Shown here: one piece after another, positions 8,641 through 17,525 of the stretch | Layout: each line of letters opens with the position of its first letter | How positions within the stretch are numbered: position 1 is the first letter of the stretch | Assembly (NCBI RefSeq): GCF_008329435.1 | Contig: NZ_NPKN01000005.1 | Coordinates: forward strand, 1 to 64,000 | Length of the DNA stretch: 64,000 nucleotides | Direction: 5' to 3' | Origin: Rhodanobacter sp. T12-5 | Lineage (GTDB): Bacteria > Pseudomonadota > Gammaproteobacteria > Xanthomonadales > Rhodanobacteraceae | Program-made: the position numbers and the translations under genes | The notes under the pieces: generated by a model | The model's input: the letters and a program-made list of their open reading frames with translations, nothing else | Told to the model about the DNA's origin: nothing | Databases searched by the model: none

Positions 8641-10206
8641 TCAGCCGCGTTTCGCGGCTCGCGTCCGGTTCGCAGGATGGGCGGGGTCCTCGTGCAGCAG
8701 CTGGCGGGTGACCCCGTTGGTCCAGCCGAAACCGTCCTGCAGCGGGTATTCGCCGCCACCGCCGCCCACCGCGCCGCCGTCTTTGCGCACCAGCGTGTAT
8801 TTCTCCACCAGCTTGCCCTCGCGCTCGTACAGGCTGCCGACGGTGTGCAGCCAACGCCGTGCGATCTCCCTGGCCAGTGGGTCGTCGTAGTTGCGCAGGC
8901 CGCCGATCGCCAGCCATTGCAGCGGTGCCCATCCGTTCGGTTGATCCCATTGCTCGCCGCTGGCGACCTCGCTGGTGCCGATGCCGCCGTCCCGCAGCAG
9001 GCGCAGACGCAGTGCCTGGCTCACCTGCCGGGCCTGCTCGCGGCTGGCCAGGCCGACGTACAGCGGGGTGACGGTAGCCGCGTTGAGTGCGTCGCGTGGC
9101 GCGTTGCGCTTCCAGTCGTAGTCGAGGTAGGCACCGGCATCGCCGTTCCACAGCATGCGATCGATCGCGGCCTGCCTTGCTTCGGCGCGCAGGCGGAATG
9201 CTTCGGCCTGTTCCGCTTCGCCGCTGGCCTGGCTGAGCAGGCTGATCTGCCGCTCCAGCTTGTACAGCAGACTGTTCAGGTCGACCGGCAGGATCGCGCT
9301 GGTGCGGATGCTCGACAACTCGCCGTCGTCGCACCAGCGCGAGCTGAAATCCCAGCCCGATTCGGCTCCGGCGCGGAGCTCCCGATAGACCTCGCACGGC
9401 GGTCGGGTCGATTGCTTCGCGGTGGTCACATCCTCCACGTAGGATTCTTCGCGCGGGGTGTCGCGATCGTCCCAGTAACGGTTGAGCAGGCTGCCGTCGG
9501 CCAGGCGCACGCAGCGCCGGCGTGCATGGCCCGGCTCAAGCGTGTCGGCGCCATCCATCCACCATGCATGCTCACGCCGCAGTTGCGGCAGGAACGTCAG
9601 CGCCTGCGCTACCCCGTGCTGTTCGAACAGCTCGACCATCAAGGCGAACACGGGTGGCTGCGAGCGGCTCAGGTAGTAGGTGCGATTGCCGTTGGGCACG
9701 TGCCCCCAGTGGTCGATGAGGAAGGCGAAGTTGGCCGCCATCGCGCGCAGCAGGTCGTGGCGACCGCTCTCGGCCAGGCCGAGCATGCTGAACCAGGAAT
9801 CCCAGTAGTACAGCTCGCCGAAGCGTCCTCCCGGCACCACGTATGGGTGCGGCAATGGCAACAGCGAGGCGTTCGGCGGGTGCTGGTGCGGATGCCTGGT
9901 CAGCACATCCCACAGGCCGTCGATGTGATCCTTCAGCGACTGGCCCGGCACCGAGACATAGTGGCTGGCGTGGATTTCCGGCGGCAGGAAATGCCGGTGC
10001 ACGAAGTCGGCCAGGTCGAACCCGGCGTCGTCCCGCTGCGCGCGATAGGCGGCAAGGATCTGCGCGGGATCGCCGCGCGGTGCGCAGTCGACGAAGGTCT
10101 TGCTGTCGTCGAACACGCCGGTCGTCTGCACCGCCACGAACAATTCCTGGTAGCGATCCGCTGGCGTGAGCACATCGGCTGTCGCCATCTCGTCCTGCAA
10201 GCGCAT
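8641..10206 (-). CDS. treF: Trehalase, cytoplasmic type (GH37)
   Basis: Alpha,alpha-trehalase of 521 residues, splitting trehalose into two glucose molecules. Both family signatures are present: [14 protein letters not shown] and [13 protein letters not shown], and the C-terminus keeps [18 protein letters not shown]. There is no signal peptide, which favours the cytoplasmic TreF form over periplasmic TreA. Start: ATG 10206 has AAGGG about 7 bases upstream; a GTG 33 bases further upstream lacks such a site. It converges with the M50 gene (36 bases apart) and stands alone. The role in osmotic recovery or trehalose use is inferred from the family. Confidence 0.92.
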   Translation of the reverse strand: MRLQDEMATADVLTPADRYQELFVAVQTTGVFDDSKTFVDCAPRGDPAQILAAYRAQRDDAGFDLADFVHRHFLPPEIHASHYVSVPGQSLKDHIDGLWDVLTRHPHQHPPNASLLPLPHPYVVPGGRFGELYYWDSWFSMLGLAESGRHDLLRAMAANFAFLIDHWGHVPNGNRTYYLSRSQPPVFALMVELFEQHGVAQALTFLPQLRREHAWWMDGADTLEPGHARRRCVRLADGSLLNRYWDDRDTPREESYVEDVTTAKQSTRPPCEVYRELRAGAESGWDFSSRWCDDGELSSIRTSAILPVDLNSLLYKLERQISLLSQASGEAEQAEAFRLRAEARQAAIDRMLWNGDAGAYLDYDWKRNAPRDALNAATVTPLYVGLASREQARQVSQALRLRLLRDGGIGTSEVASGEQWDQPNGWAPLQWLAIGGLRNYDDPLAREIARRWLHTVGSLYEREGKLVEKYTLVRKDGGAVGGGGGEYPLQDGFGWTNGVTRQLLHEDPAHPANRTRAAKRG

Positions 10207-10379
10207 CCGCGATCCCTTGGGTCGGCGAGTGGATGGCACAGTGTAGCGTCGTCAGATCACTGCCTGCAGATGCGCTGCGATGCCTTCAACCAAAGACGGA
10301 CCCGCGGATTACGCCAGATACCCCGGCGAGCCCATTTTTCCGATGAGGCATCGCTTGTTGTTCAGTCCTCTTTAGCGGG

Positions 10380-11267
10380 CTACTGCCCTTGGCGCGCCCG
10401 CGACCCGCGCAACTGGTCGATCGAGAAGCTGGCGATTTCGCCGCCGGCGCCACGGCGCGGCTGGCCGACGGGCGGACCCCAGGCGTGTGCGCCGACCACT
10501 TCCCAGGTAGCGGGGATACGGCCCTCCGTGCGCATCGCTTCGTAGGCGGCCAGCATCCGCCGATAACGCGACTTGCCGGTGAGCCCGCGCTCGCGGCTGC
10601 GGTCGGCGTTGGTGGCACCGAGGCCTTGCAGCTCTTCCAGCAGCTTGCGTGGTTCGCTGTAGGTGAGCGTGTAGCGGAACACGTCCAGCACCGGGTCGCG
10701 CAGGCCGGCGTTGAGCATCGCATCGCCGACGTCATGCATGTCGAGGAAGCGGCTGACGTGCGGCGACTGGTCGGCTTCGGCCCAGGCGGCACGCAGCTCC
10801 TTCAAGGTGTCCGGGCCGAAGCTGGAGAACACCAGCAGGCCGCCCGGTTTCAACACCCGCACGCATTCGCCGAACAGCGCCGTCAGGTCGTCGATCCACT
10901 GGAAACACAGGTTGGAATGCAGCACGTCGACGCTGCGATCGGCCAGCGGCAGCGCCGCCGCTTCGCCGCATACCCGCATGAATGGCTTGCGCCAGCTGCT
11001 GTGCTGTTTCGCGGCGCGCAGCATCGGCACGGCCAGATCCAGCGCGATCACCTCGGCCTTTGGATAACGCTGCTTGAGCAGCGCGGTACCGCGGCCGGTG
11101 CCGGCACCGACATCGACCACGCGTTGCGGCATGGCCGTATAGAAGTCCAGGCGCTCGAGCAGGGCGGCCTGCACTTCGCGTTGCAGCACATCGTGCCGCT
11201 CGTAGCTGCCGGCCGCGTGGCCGAAGTGGCGACGCACCAGCTGTTGGTCGAGTTCGAACGTAGTCAT
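10380..11267 (-). CDS. bioC: Malonyl-ACP O-methyltransferase BioC
   Basis: SAM-dependent methyltransferase of 295 residues that methylates malonyl-ACP so that it can prime pimelate synthesis for biotin. The SAM-binding loop VDVGAGTGRG is at residues 51-60, followed by an acidic motif (VIALDLAVPML) and SNLCFQWIDDL, all typical of BioC. The C-terminus is about 35-40 residues longer than the E. coli enzyme and is Arg/Gly-rich. It is the last gene of the leftward biotin run; its start is 3 bases after the bioH stop, so the two are probably translationally coupled, and the BioC-BioH pairing matches their consecutive roles. Confidence 0.93.
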   Translation of the reverse strand: MTTFELDQQLVRRHFGHAAGSYERHDVLQREVQAALLERLDFYTAMPQRVVDVGAGTGRGTALLKQRYPKAEVIALDLAVPMLRAAKQHSSWRKPFMRVCGEAAALPLADRSVDVLHSNLCFQWIDDLTALFGECVRVLKPGGLLVFSSFGPDTLKELRAAWAEADQSPHVSRFLDMHDVGDAMLNAGLRDPVLDVFRYTLTYSEPRKLLEELQGLGATNADRSRERGLTGKSRYRRMLAAYEAMRTEGRIPATWEVVGAHAWGPPVGQPRRGAGGEIASFSIDQLRGSRARQGQ

Positions 11268-11270
11268 CAG

Positions 11271-12050
11271 TCAGGCTCGTTGTGCGGTGGATGACAGCAG
11301 TGGTTGCAGCGCCTGCGCCACGGCGTCGACATGGCCGAAGAACGGCGCGTGCCCGGCCTGCGGGATGTCGTCGTAGCTGCCGGCGCAATGGCTGGCCGAC
11401 CATGCCATCGCCTGCGGCGGCACCAGCCGGTCGCGGCGACCGCTGACCCAGGCGCTGGGTACGCGCAAGTCCGGCAGGGCGGCGCGGCGATCGCTGGTTT
11501 CCAGGATGCGGATGCCCTCCTGCAATACACGCAGGTCGGGTTCGCCACGCGCGAACACCAGGCTGCGCAGGTGGCGGAGTTCGGCACGCGGGTCGGCGCT
11601 GCCCATCGCCTCCAGCGTCAGGAAGCGCTCGATGGTGGCGTGGTAATCGGTTTCCAGGTCACTGGCCAACTGGTGTACCAGTTGGCCGTCGGCGCCGTAT
11701 GGCCAGCCCGCATCGCGCACGAATTTCGGGGTGGTGCACAGCATCGCCAGGCCGCGCACCTGTTGCGGGTGTTCCAGCGCGGCGGTCAGTGCGATGGTCC
11801 CACCCAGCGACCAGCCGAGCCAGATCGCCGATGGGGTCACGGCGGCGATCGCGGCGGCGCAAGCGTGCGGTTCCAGCGGCAGTCCGCAGTCACGCGAATG
11901 GCCATGGCCGGGCAGGTCGACCACGTACATCGTGCACTGTTCTTCCAACGCCTCGACCAGCGGTGCCAGCACGCCGCCATGCATCGCCCAGCCGTGCAGC
12001 AGCACCAGCGGGACCGGGCCATGGCCGCGTTTGTCGATGTACAGGCTCAT
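11271..12050 (-). CDS. bioH: Pimeloyl-ACP methyl ester carboxylesterase BioH
   Basis: An alpha/beta hydrolase of 259 residues that removes the methyl ester from pimeloyl-ACP methyl ester, ending the BioC-initiated pathway. Oxyanion region [10 protein letters not shown] is near residue 17, the nucleophile elbow is GWSLGG (Ser 81), the acid lies in [11 protein letters not shown] and the base in AGHAPFFGH. Start ATG 12050 overlaps the trhO stop by 4 bases. Length and motif order fit BioH closely, and the place next to bioC supports the name over other esterases. Confidence 0.93.
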   Translation of the reverse strand: MSLYIDKRGHGPVPLVLLHGWAMHGGVLAPLVEALEEQCTMYVVDLPGHGHSRDCGLPLEPHACAAAIAAVTPSAIWLGWSLGGTIALTAALEHPQQVRGLAMLCTTPKFVRDAGWPYGADGQLVHQLASDLETDYHATIERFLTLEAMGSADPRAELRHLRSLVFARGEPDLRVLQEGIRILETSDRRAALPDLRVPSAWVSGRRDRLVPPQAMAWSASHCAGSYDDIPQAGHAPFFGHVDAVAQALQPLLSSTAQRA

Positions 12051-12823
12051 GCGTCCTGATCCTTGTCGCCACTGCGCGGTGCAGGCATCGGGATGCCGGC
12101 TGGAGCCAGGGCGTTGTCGACCGCAACGCGTCCGTCGAACACGAAACAAGCGCCCCGCCAATGCGTGCCGTCGGTCTGTTCCAGGTATTTCAGGATGCCG
12201 CCGTCGAGCTGGTAGACGTTGTCCATGCCCAGATCGCGCATGTGCAGCGCCGCCTTTTCGCAGCGGATGCCGCCGGTGCAGTACGACACCACGGTCTTGC
12301 CGTCGTAGCGTGCGCGGTCGGCGGCGATTGCGGCAGGGAAATCGGTGAAGCTGGCGATGCGGTAATCGACCGCCCGTGGAAATTTGCCGACGTCGGTTTC
12401 GTAGTCGTTGCGGGTATCCAGCAGCACCACCTCGCGGCCGTCGTCATCGTGTCCCTGGTCCAGCCAGCGTTGCAGCGTCGGCGCATCCACCGCCGGCGCA
12501 CGGCCGCCTTCGGGGCGGATCGTCGGCAGCCGCATGGTGATGATCTCGCGCTTCAGCCGCACGCGCAGGCGGCCGAACGGCACCTCGGTGGACAACGACT
12601 CCTTCGGGGCGATGTCGGCGAAGCGTGGATCGTCGTGCAGCGTGGCCACGAAGCCGTCGATCGACGTACGGCTGCCGGCCAGGAACAGATTGATGCCCTC
12701 CGGCGCCAGCAGGATCGTGCCTTTCAGCGCCAGCGCTTCGCAGCGCGCGAACAGCCGCTCGCGCAGCGCGGGCAGGTCGTCCAGGCTGATGAATTTGTAG
12801 GCGGAGATGTTGACGATCGACAT
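12047..12823 (-). CDS. trhO: tRNA uridine(34) hydroxylase TrhO (rhodanese family, YceA)
   Basis: A 258-residue member of the TrhO/YceA family, which makes 5-hydroxyuridine at the wobble position of tRNA with oxygen. The N-terminal acylphosphatase-like half has [18 protein letters not shown]. The rhodanese half contains LLDTRNDYE and the active-site loop [10 protein letters not shown] with its Cys, and the typical ending [14 protein letters not shown] is present. It sits between bioF and bioH in the same direction and shares a 4-base overlap with bioH, so it is probably cotranscribed with biotin genes although its known role is tRNA modification. Confidence 0.93.
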   Translation of the reverse strand: MSIVNISAYKFISLDDLPALRERLFARCEALALKGTILLAPEGINLFLAGSRTSIDGFVATLHDDPRFADIAPKESLSTEVPFGRLRVRLKREIITMRLPTIRPEGGRAPAVDAPTLQRWLDQGHDDDGREVVLLDTRNDYETDVGKFPRAVDYRIASFTDFPAAIAADRARYDGKTVVSYCTGGIRCEKAALHMRDLGMDNVYQLDGGILKYLEQTDGTHWRGACFVFDGRVAVDNALAPAGIPMPAPRSGDKDQDA

Positions 12824-12871
12824 GCAGGGGAATCGATGGAGCAGGCGGGCAATTATACGTGGCGCCGGTTT

Positions 12872-14056
12872 TCAGCCGCGGACGGCCGGCAGATGCAGCG
12901 ATTCCAGCGCCGCCAGCAACTGGTCGACCTGGCTCTCGTCATGCGCTGCCGACAAGGTGATGCGCAGTCGCGCCTTGCCGATGGGCACGGTGGGCGGGCG
13001 GATCGCGCTGATCAGCAGGCCATGCTGTTCGAGCGCCTGCGCCGCCGTCAGCGCCATCTCGGCGGAGCCGAGCAGCAGCGGCTGGATGGCGCTGGACGAG
13101 GGCAGCAGCGGCAGGCCAAGTTGTTTCGCGCCGGCGCGGAAACGTTCGACCAGGGCCGCGAGTTTTTCGCGCCGCCAGGATTCGGTTTGCGCCAGCCGCA
13201 CCGCGGCCAGCGCGGCGGCAGCCAGTGCCGGCGGCATCGCGGTGGTGTAGATGTACGGGCGCGCGGTCTGGATCAGGCCCTCGATCAGCGCGGCCGGGCC
13301 GGCCACGAACGCGCCGGCGCAACCCAGCGCCTTGCCCAGCGTGGCCATCAGCAGCGGCACCTCGCGCTGGCCCAGCCCGGCGGCGTTGACGCTGCCGGCA
13401 CCATCGGCGCCGAACACGCCCAGGCCGTGCGCGTCGTCGACCATCAGGGTCGCACTTTCGCGCCGGCACAGTGCCGCCAGTTCGCGCAGCGGCGCGACAT
13501 CGCCATCCATGCTGAACACGCCATCGGTGGCCAGCAGGGCGGCCGCATGCGGGTGCGTCGCCAGTTGCCGCGCCGCGGCCGCCACGTCGCCGTGCGGGTA
13601 ACGCTTCAGCTCGGCGCCGCTCAACTTCGCGCCATCCAGCAGGCAGGCGTGGTTGAGCTTGTCCTGCACGCACACGTCGTCGCGCGTCAGCAGCCCCTGC
13701 AGTGCGCCGAGGTTGGCCATGTAGCCGGTCGAGAACAACAGCGCCCGCTCACGCCCGGTCCACTCGGCCAGCGCCTGCTCCAGCGCGGCATGTTCGGCGC
13801 GATGGCCGCAGATCAGATGCGCCGAAGTGCTGCCGACTCCTTCGTCGTCGGCCACGCGCTTGAAGGCGGCGATCAGCTGCGGGTGCTGCGCGAGACCGAG
13901 ATAGTCGTTGCTGCAGAACGACAACAGGCGCCGGCCGCCGCTTTCCAGCCACGGACCGTCGGCGTGCTCGATCGTGCGCACGCTTCGCAGGAGCTTTCCT
14001 TGCGCGCGTTCGGCCGTCTGGACGGCCAGTCTTCCGATCAGGTCAGGCCGCGACAC
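12872..14056 (-). CDS. bioF: 8-amino-7-oxononanoate synthase BioF
   Basis: PLP enzyme joining pimeloyl-ACP (or -CoA) and alanine to form 8-amino-7-oxononanoate. Family features in order: [42 protein letters not shown] and the PLP lysine in [12 protein letters not shown]. The GTG at 14056 gives 394 residues (E. coli BioF has 384) and begins SRPDLIGRL, like other BioF proteins; it overlaps the bioB 3' end by 14 bases. A longer frame reaches ATG 14131, but that would add 25 Ala/Ser/Pro-rich residues wholly inside bioB, so it is disfavoured. Confidence 0.94.
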   Translation of the reverse strand: MSRPDLIGRLAVQTAERAQGKLLRSVRTIEHADGPWLESGGRRLLSFCSNDYLGLAQHPQLIAAFKRVADDEGVGSTSAHLICGHRAEHAALEQALAEWTGRERALLFSTGYMANLGALQGLLTRDDVCVQDKLNHACLLDGAKLSGAELKRYPHGDVAAAARQLATHPHAAALLATDGVFSMDGDVAPLRELAALCRRESATLMVDDAHGLGVFGADGAGSVNAAGLGQREVPLLMATLGKALGCAGAFVAGPAALIEGLIQTARPYIYTTAMPPALAAAALAAVRLAQTESWRREKLAALVERFRAGAKQLGLPLLPSSSAIQPLLLGSAEMALTAAQALEQHGLLISAIRPPTVPIGKARLRITLSAAHDESQVDQLLAALESLHLPAVRG

Positions 14057-15086
14057 TGCAGCCACAGCCTTGTCCGCAGCCGCCGGCCTCAGGCTGGATG
14101 ATGTCGGCGTGGACGGTGCCGGGGTGCGCATCCATCTCCATCGGATGCAGGTCGAGCCGGCGGAACAGCGCGCGGTCGGCTTCCACGTCCGGGTTGCCGG
14201 TGGTCAGCAATTTTTCGCCGTGGAAGATCGAGCCGGCGCCGGCAAAGAAGCACAGCGCCTGCACCGCGTCGTCCATCTGCTGGCGGCCGGCAGACAAGCG
14301 CACGATCGACTGCGGCATCAGGATGCGCGCCACCGCGATCGCGCGCACGAACTCGAACGGGTCGAGCGGCTCGGTATCGCCCAGCGGCGTGCCCGCCACC
14401 GGCACCAGCTGGTTGATCGGTACCGACTGCGGATGTTCCGGCAGATTCGCCAATGCCTGCAGCAGGCCGGCGCGCTGCTCGCGCGTTTCGCCCATGCCGA
14501 CGATGCCGCCGCAGCAGGTTTTCAGGCCGGCATCGCGCACCTGGTTCAAGGTGCCGAGCCGGTCCTGGTATTCGCGGGTGTGGATGATCTCGCCGTAGAA
14601 CTCCGGCGCGGTGTCGATGTTGTGGTTGTAGTAGTCGAGTCCGGCATCCTTCAGCGCCTGCGCGTGGCCGTCGCCGAGCAGGCCCAGCGTGGCGCAGGTT
14701 TCCAGGCCGAGCCCTTTCACCGCGCGGACGATTTCCGCGACCTTGGGGATGTCGCGATCCTTCGGCCCGCGCCAAGCCGCGCCCATGCAAAAGCGGCTGG
14801 CGCCGGCATCCTTCGCCGCCTGCGCGCGTTCCAGCACGGCCGCCACGGTCATCAACTTCTGCGCCTGCACGCCGGTGTCGTAGCGCGCCGCCTGCGGGCA
14901 ATAGGCGCAGTCCTCGGGGCAACCACCGGTCTTGATCGACAGCAGGGTCGACACCTGCACCGCGTTCGGATCGTGATGTTCGCGGTGCACCGTGTGCGCG
15001 CGATACAGCAATTCATTGAACGGCAGCGCGAACAGCGCGGATACCTCGGCGCGGGTCCAGTCGTGGCGGGTGGCGATGTCGGTCAT
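14043..15086 (-). CDS. bioB: Biotin synthase BioB
   Basis: Radical-SAM enzyme that inserts sulfur into dethiobiotin. The [4Fe-4S] motif CPEDCAYC places the three ligands at Cys 56, 60 and 63; downstream are [20 protein letters not shown] and GGIVGMGET, all standard for BioB. The tail [13 protein letters not shown] is Cys-rich, as seen in related genera. At 347 residues it is normal length. An AAGGGAG ribosome binding site lies about 9 bases before the ATG at 15086. It is the first gene of the leftward bio run and has a promoter and BirA-like operator just upstream. Confidence 0.96.
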   Translation of the reverse strand: MTDIATRHDWTRAEVSALFALPFNELLYRAHTVHREHHDPNAVQVSTLLSIKTGGCPEDCAYCPQAARYDTGVQAQKLMTVAAVLERAQAAKDAGASRFCMGAAWRGPKDRDIPKVAEIVRAVKGLGLETCATLGLLGDGHAQALKDAGLDYYNHNIDTAPEFYGEIIHTREYQDRLGTLNQVRDAGLKTCCGGIVGMGETREQRAGLLQALANLPEHPQSVPINQLVPVAGTPLGDTEPLDPFEFVRAIAVARILMPQSIVRLSAGRQQMDDAVQALCFFAGAGSIFHGEKLLTTGNPDVEADRALFRRLDLHPMEMDAHPGTVHADIIQPEAGGCGQGCGCSVAA

Positions 15087-15119
15087 GGAACGGCAACTCC
15101 CTTACTTGCAAATCGCGAG

Positions 15120-15148
15120 AGTGTGGGAGCCGCTCCGGAGCCTGTCAA
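15120..15148 (-). promoter_or_regulatory. Candidate sigma-70 promoter of the biotin operon
   Basis: On the minus strand TTGACA (15148-15143) is followed, after a 17-base spacer, by CACACT (15125-15120). The -35 is perfect and the -10 is weak (3 of 6, with the important A and T). The predicted RNA start is about 27 bases before the bioB ATG. The -35 hexamer overlaps the left arm of the BirA-like palindrome, so a bound repressor would block polymerase. Confidence 0.5.
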
Positions 15149-15175
15149 CTCGATAAAGACGCGAATGGTTGACGA
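15142..15175. promoter_or_regulatory. Putative BirA operator (bioO-like inverted repeat)
   Basis: GTCAAC at 15144-15149 and GTTGAC at 15168-15173 form a perfect inverted repeat with an 18-base gap. The E. coli BirA operator has GTAAAC and GTTTAC arms with the same 18-base gap (as I recall the consensus), so the architecture matches with one substituted position per arm. It lies 58 bases upstream of bioB and covers the candidate -35. Biotin-bound BirA would repress here; this is inferred from architecture only. Confidence 0.55.
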
Positions 15176-15233
15176 GACGGAGCGCCCCCGCTCCCGCTAC
15201 CATCGTGCGCAACCAGGCGTGGAGTGGATCGGC

Positions 15234-15440
15234 ATGAGCGAAGGGCAAGGCAGCAGCGGCAACGTGCTTGCAGCCATCTGCAGTTTCTTCATTCCCGGGC
15301 TCGGCCAGTTGGTACAGGGACGATTGCTGATGGCGATCGTGATGTTCGTGTTGGCCGCCGTGCTGTGGATCGTGCTGCTCGGCTGGTTGATCCACCTGTG
15401 GTCGATTCTCGACGCGGCGCTGTACAAGCCGGGACGCTGA
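15234..15440 (+). CDS. Small two-helix membrane protein
   Basis: A 68-residue protein with an N-terminal hydrophobic segment FFIPGLGQLVQG and a second, stronger one, LMAIVMFVLAAVLWIVLLGWLIHLW. The PGLGQLxxGR motif is common in small bacterial membrane proteins of TM2-like type. It is divergent from bioB and ends 4 bases before comF, so it may be cotranscribed with comF. No function can be assigned. Confidence 0.7.
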   Translation: MSEGQGSSGNVLAAICSFFIPGLGQLVQGRLLMAIVMFVLAAVLWIVLLGWLIHLWSILDAALYKPGR

Positions 15441-15444
15441 ACCG

Positions 15445-16167
15445 ATGGATGAGCGCACGGAAGCGCTGACGACATGGCGGCGACTGCGGCGCTTCGTGCT
15501 GCCGCTGCGCTGCCTGCTGTGCGGCGCCGCCGGTGCCGCCGGCATTGACCTGTGCGTCGACTGCGCCGCCGAACTGCCGCGCAACCGCAGCTGTTGCAGC
15601 CGCTGCGCGTTGCCGCTGGCCACGCTGGCGGAACTGTGCGGGCAGTGCCAGCGTCGCGCGCCGCCGTGGGATGCGGCGTGGGCACCGTTCCGTTATGGCT
15701 GGCCGCTGGATCGGCTGGAATCGTGCTACAAGTTCGGCGCGGACCTGGCCGCCGGCCGCGTGCTGGCGACGCTGTGGCGACGCGAACCGTGCCCGGTCAC
15801 GTTGCCGCAGTTGCTGCTGGCGGTGCCGTTGCATCGAGGCCGGCTGCGTCGGCGCGGCTACAACCAGGCGCTGGAGCTGGCCCGCCCGCTGGCGCACGGG
15901 CTTGGCGTACCGCTGCGTCATGACGTGTTGCAACGCGTGCGCCACACCGAGGCGCAGACCGAACTCGATGCCATCGGTCGCCGTCGCAACGTGCGCGGCG
16001 CATTCGCGCTGCGTGCGGGCATCGCGCTGCCGCCGCACGTGGCGATCCTGGATGACGTGATGACCACCGGCGCCACCCTGGCCGAGTGCGCGCGGGTGCT
16101 CAGGCGTGCCGGCGTGCAACAGGTGGACGTGTGGGCGCTGGCGCGCGCACCTTTGAAGCAGAAGTGA
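15445..16167 (+). CDS. comF: ComF-family amidophosphoribosyltransferase-like protein
   Basis: A 240-residue ComF/GntX-type protein. The N-terminal zinc-ribbon-like region has paired cysteines (CLLCGAAG, CVDC, CSRCALP, CGQCQR), followed by a type I phosphoribosyltransferase fold with LLAVPLHRGRLRRRGYNQA and the PRPP loop VAILDDVMTTGATL. Family members are needed for DNA uptake in naturally competent bacteria. In relatives it often neighbours bioB, as here. The last codons and stop lie at the start of an intergenic repeat that is also found after leuC. Confidence 0.9.
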   Translation: MDERTEALTTWRRLRRFVLPLRCLLCGAAGAAGIDLCVDCAAELPRNRSCCSRCALPLATLAELCGQCQRRAPPWDAAWAPFRYGWPLDRLESCYKFGADLAAGRVLATLWRREPCPVTLPQLLLAVPLHRGRLRRRGYNQALELARPLAHGLGVPLRHDVLQRVRHTEAQTELDAIGRRRNVRGAFALRAGIALPPHVAILDDVMTTGATLAECARVLRRAGVQQVDVWALARAPLKQK

Positions 16168-16258
16168 GTGGAGAGGAGTGAGAAGTGAGAGAAAAAACCA
16201 AGGCGTGCCGCACTGCGGTTTTTTCACTTCTCACCCCTCTTCACTCACTCCTCTGCTC
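16158..16258. repeat. GAGTGAG-rich inverted repeat, probable two-way terminator between comF and ubiA
   Basis: Between the convergent genes comF and ubiA an imperfect inverted repeat pairs 16179-16199 (ends in AAAAAACC) with 16217-16233 (begins GGTTTTTT), with outer purine-rich and pyrimidine-rich arms. This gives a stem flanked by A and T runs in both directions, suitable for ending both transcripts. The first 25 bases, 16158-16182, are an exact reverse complement of 27763-27787 in the leuC-leuD gap. Confidence 0.7.
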
Positions 16259-17283
16259 TAGCGCACCGCCAGCGCCAGCACGATGCCGATCCACACGCTC
16301 AGCCCCAGCCAGTTGTTGTGGCGGAACGCGGCGAGGCAGGCGTCGCGCAAACGGTCGCGGATCAGCCAGTGCTGGTAGCCGAACAGACCGGCAGCGACCA
16401 GCAGGCCCAACCAGTACGGCCAGCCCAGGGCGGCGCGCTGGCCGACAAACACCATCGCCAGCAGGAACGTACCCATCAGCACGCCGAGGATCGGCAGGTC
16501 GGCATCGCCGAACAGTACCGCAGTGGATTTTGCGCCGGCCTTGATGTCGTCCTCGCGATCGACCATGGCGTACTCGGTGTCGTAGATCACCGACCACAGG
16601 ATGTTGCCGATGAACAGCAGCCAACCCACCGGCGGTACAGTGTTTGTCACGGCTGCGAACGCCATCGGGATCGACCAGCCGAACGCGGCGCCGAGCACCA
16701 CCTGCGGCATGTACGTGTAGCGCTTCGTGAACGGATAGATCGCCGCCAGCGCGGCGCCGGCGAACGACAGTTCGATCGTCAACCGGTTGGTGAACAGCAC
16801 CAGCACGAACGCGAACGCCAGCAACGCGGCGAACACGATCAGCGCCTCGCGCGGCGTCACCCGTCCGCTGGCGATCGGCCGCCCGGCGGTGCGCGCCACT
16901 TGCGGGTCGAGCTTGCGGTCGGCGTAGTCGTTGATGGCGCAACCCGCCGCGCGCATGGCGAACACGCCCAGGGTAAAGATGATCAGCGGCTTCCACGGCG
17001 GAAAATCGCCTGCCGCCAGCCACAGCGCCCACCAGGTCGGCCACAGCAGCAGCAGAGCGCCGATCGGGCGATCCATGCGGGTCAGCACCAGGTAGTCCAG
17101 TGCCTTTTCGCGATGACGCGTCGACAGCTTCTGCAACAGCCAGTTCAGCACCCGAGTGGCACGGGTCGAACTGTCGGCCGGTTGCGGCGGCTTCTTGCCG
17201 ACGGGGCGCGCTGCGCCAGGGCGCGCGCGGGGCGCCGGCGTGGCAGCGGGGCGGGATTGCTGGCGTTTGCGAGGAGGAGCCAT
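16258..17283 (-). CDS. ubiA: 4-hydroxybenzoate polyprenyltransferase UbiA
   Basis: Membrane prenyltransferase of the ubiquinone pathway. Core features: TRMDRPIGALLLLWPTWWALW, the first Asp-rich motif NDYADRKLD, the second Asp-rich region DTEYAMVDREDD, and about eight hydrophobic helices. The core matches the usual 290-300 residue enzyme, but this protein is 341 residues because of an N-terminal tail of about 50 residues rich in Ala, Pro, Arg and Lys, likely disordered and cytoplasmic. ATG 17283 is chosen; a GTG at 17310 is also possible. No good ribosome binding site is seen at either. Confidence 0.92.
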   Translation of the reverse strand: MAPPRKRQQSRPAATPAPRARPGAARPVGKKPPQPADSSTRATRVLNWLLQKLSTRHREKALDYLVLTRMDRPIGALLLLWPTWWALWLAAGDFPPWKPLIIFTLGVFAMRAAGCAINDYADRKLDPQVARTAGRPIASGRVTPREALIVFAALLAFAFVLVLFTNRLTIELSFAGAALAAIYPFTKRYTYMPQVVLGAAFGWSIPMAFAAVTNTVPPVGWLLFIGNILWSVIYDTEYAMVDREDDIKAGAKSTAVLFGDADLPILGVLMGTFLLAMVFVGQRAALGWPYWLGLLVAAGLFGYQHWLIRDRLRDACLAAFRHNNWLGLSVWIGIVLALAVR

Positions 17284-17525
17284 GAGGCGCAGTTTAGCCC
17301 GAGCCGACACGCAGCCAGTGCGGGCCGGATCGCGTTACGGCATGCGCAGGCAGCGGTCCGGGCTGAACCGGCCAGCCACGCCTGCCGTGCCATGCTCGGC
17401 CGGGAGCCGCCGCAGTTCGTCCGACGACTAAAGAATGGCGCCGGCCGGCCGATAGCCCGACAGGCGCGTCCGGATTGCGCCACATATTGCGCATCGGCGG
17501 GTTTTCGTCGTACGCCGGAGCATTG

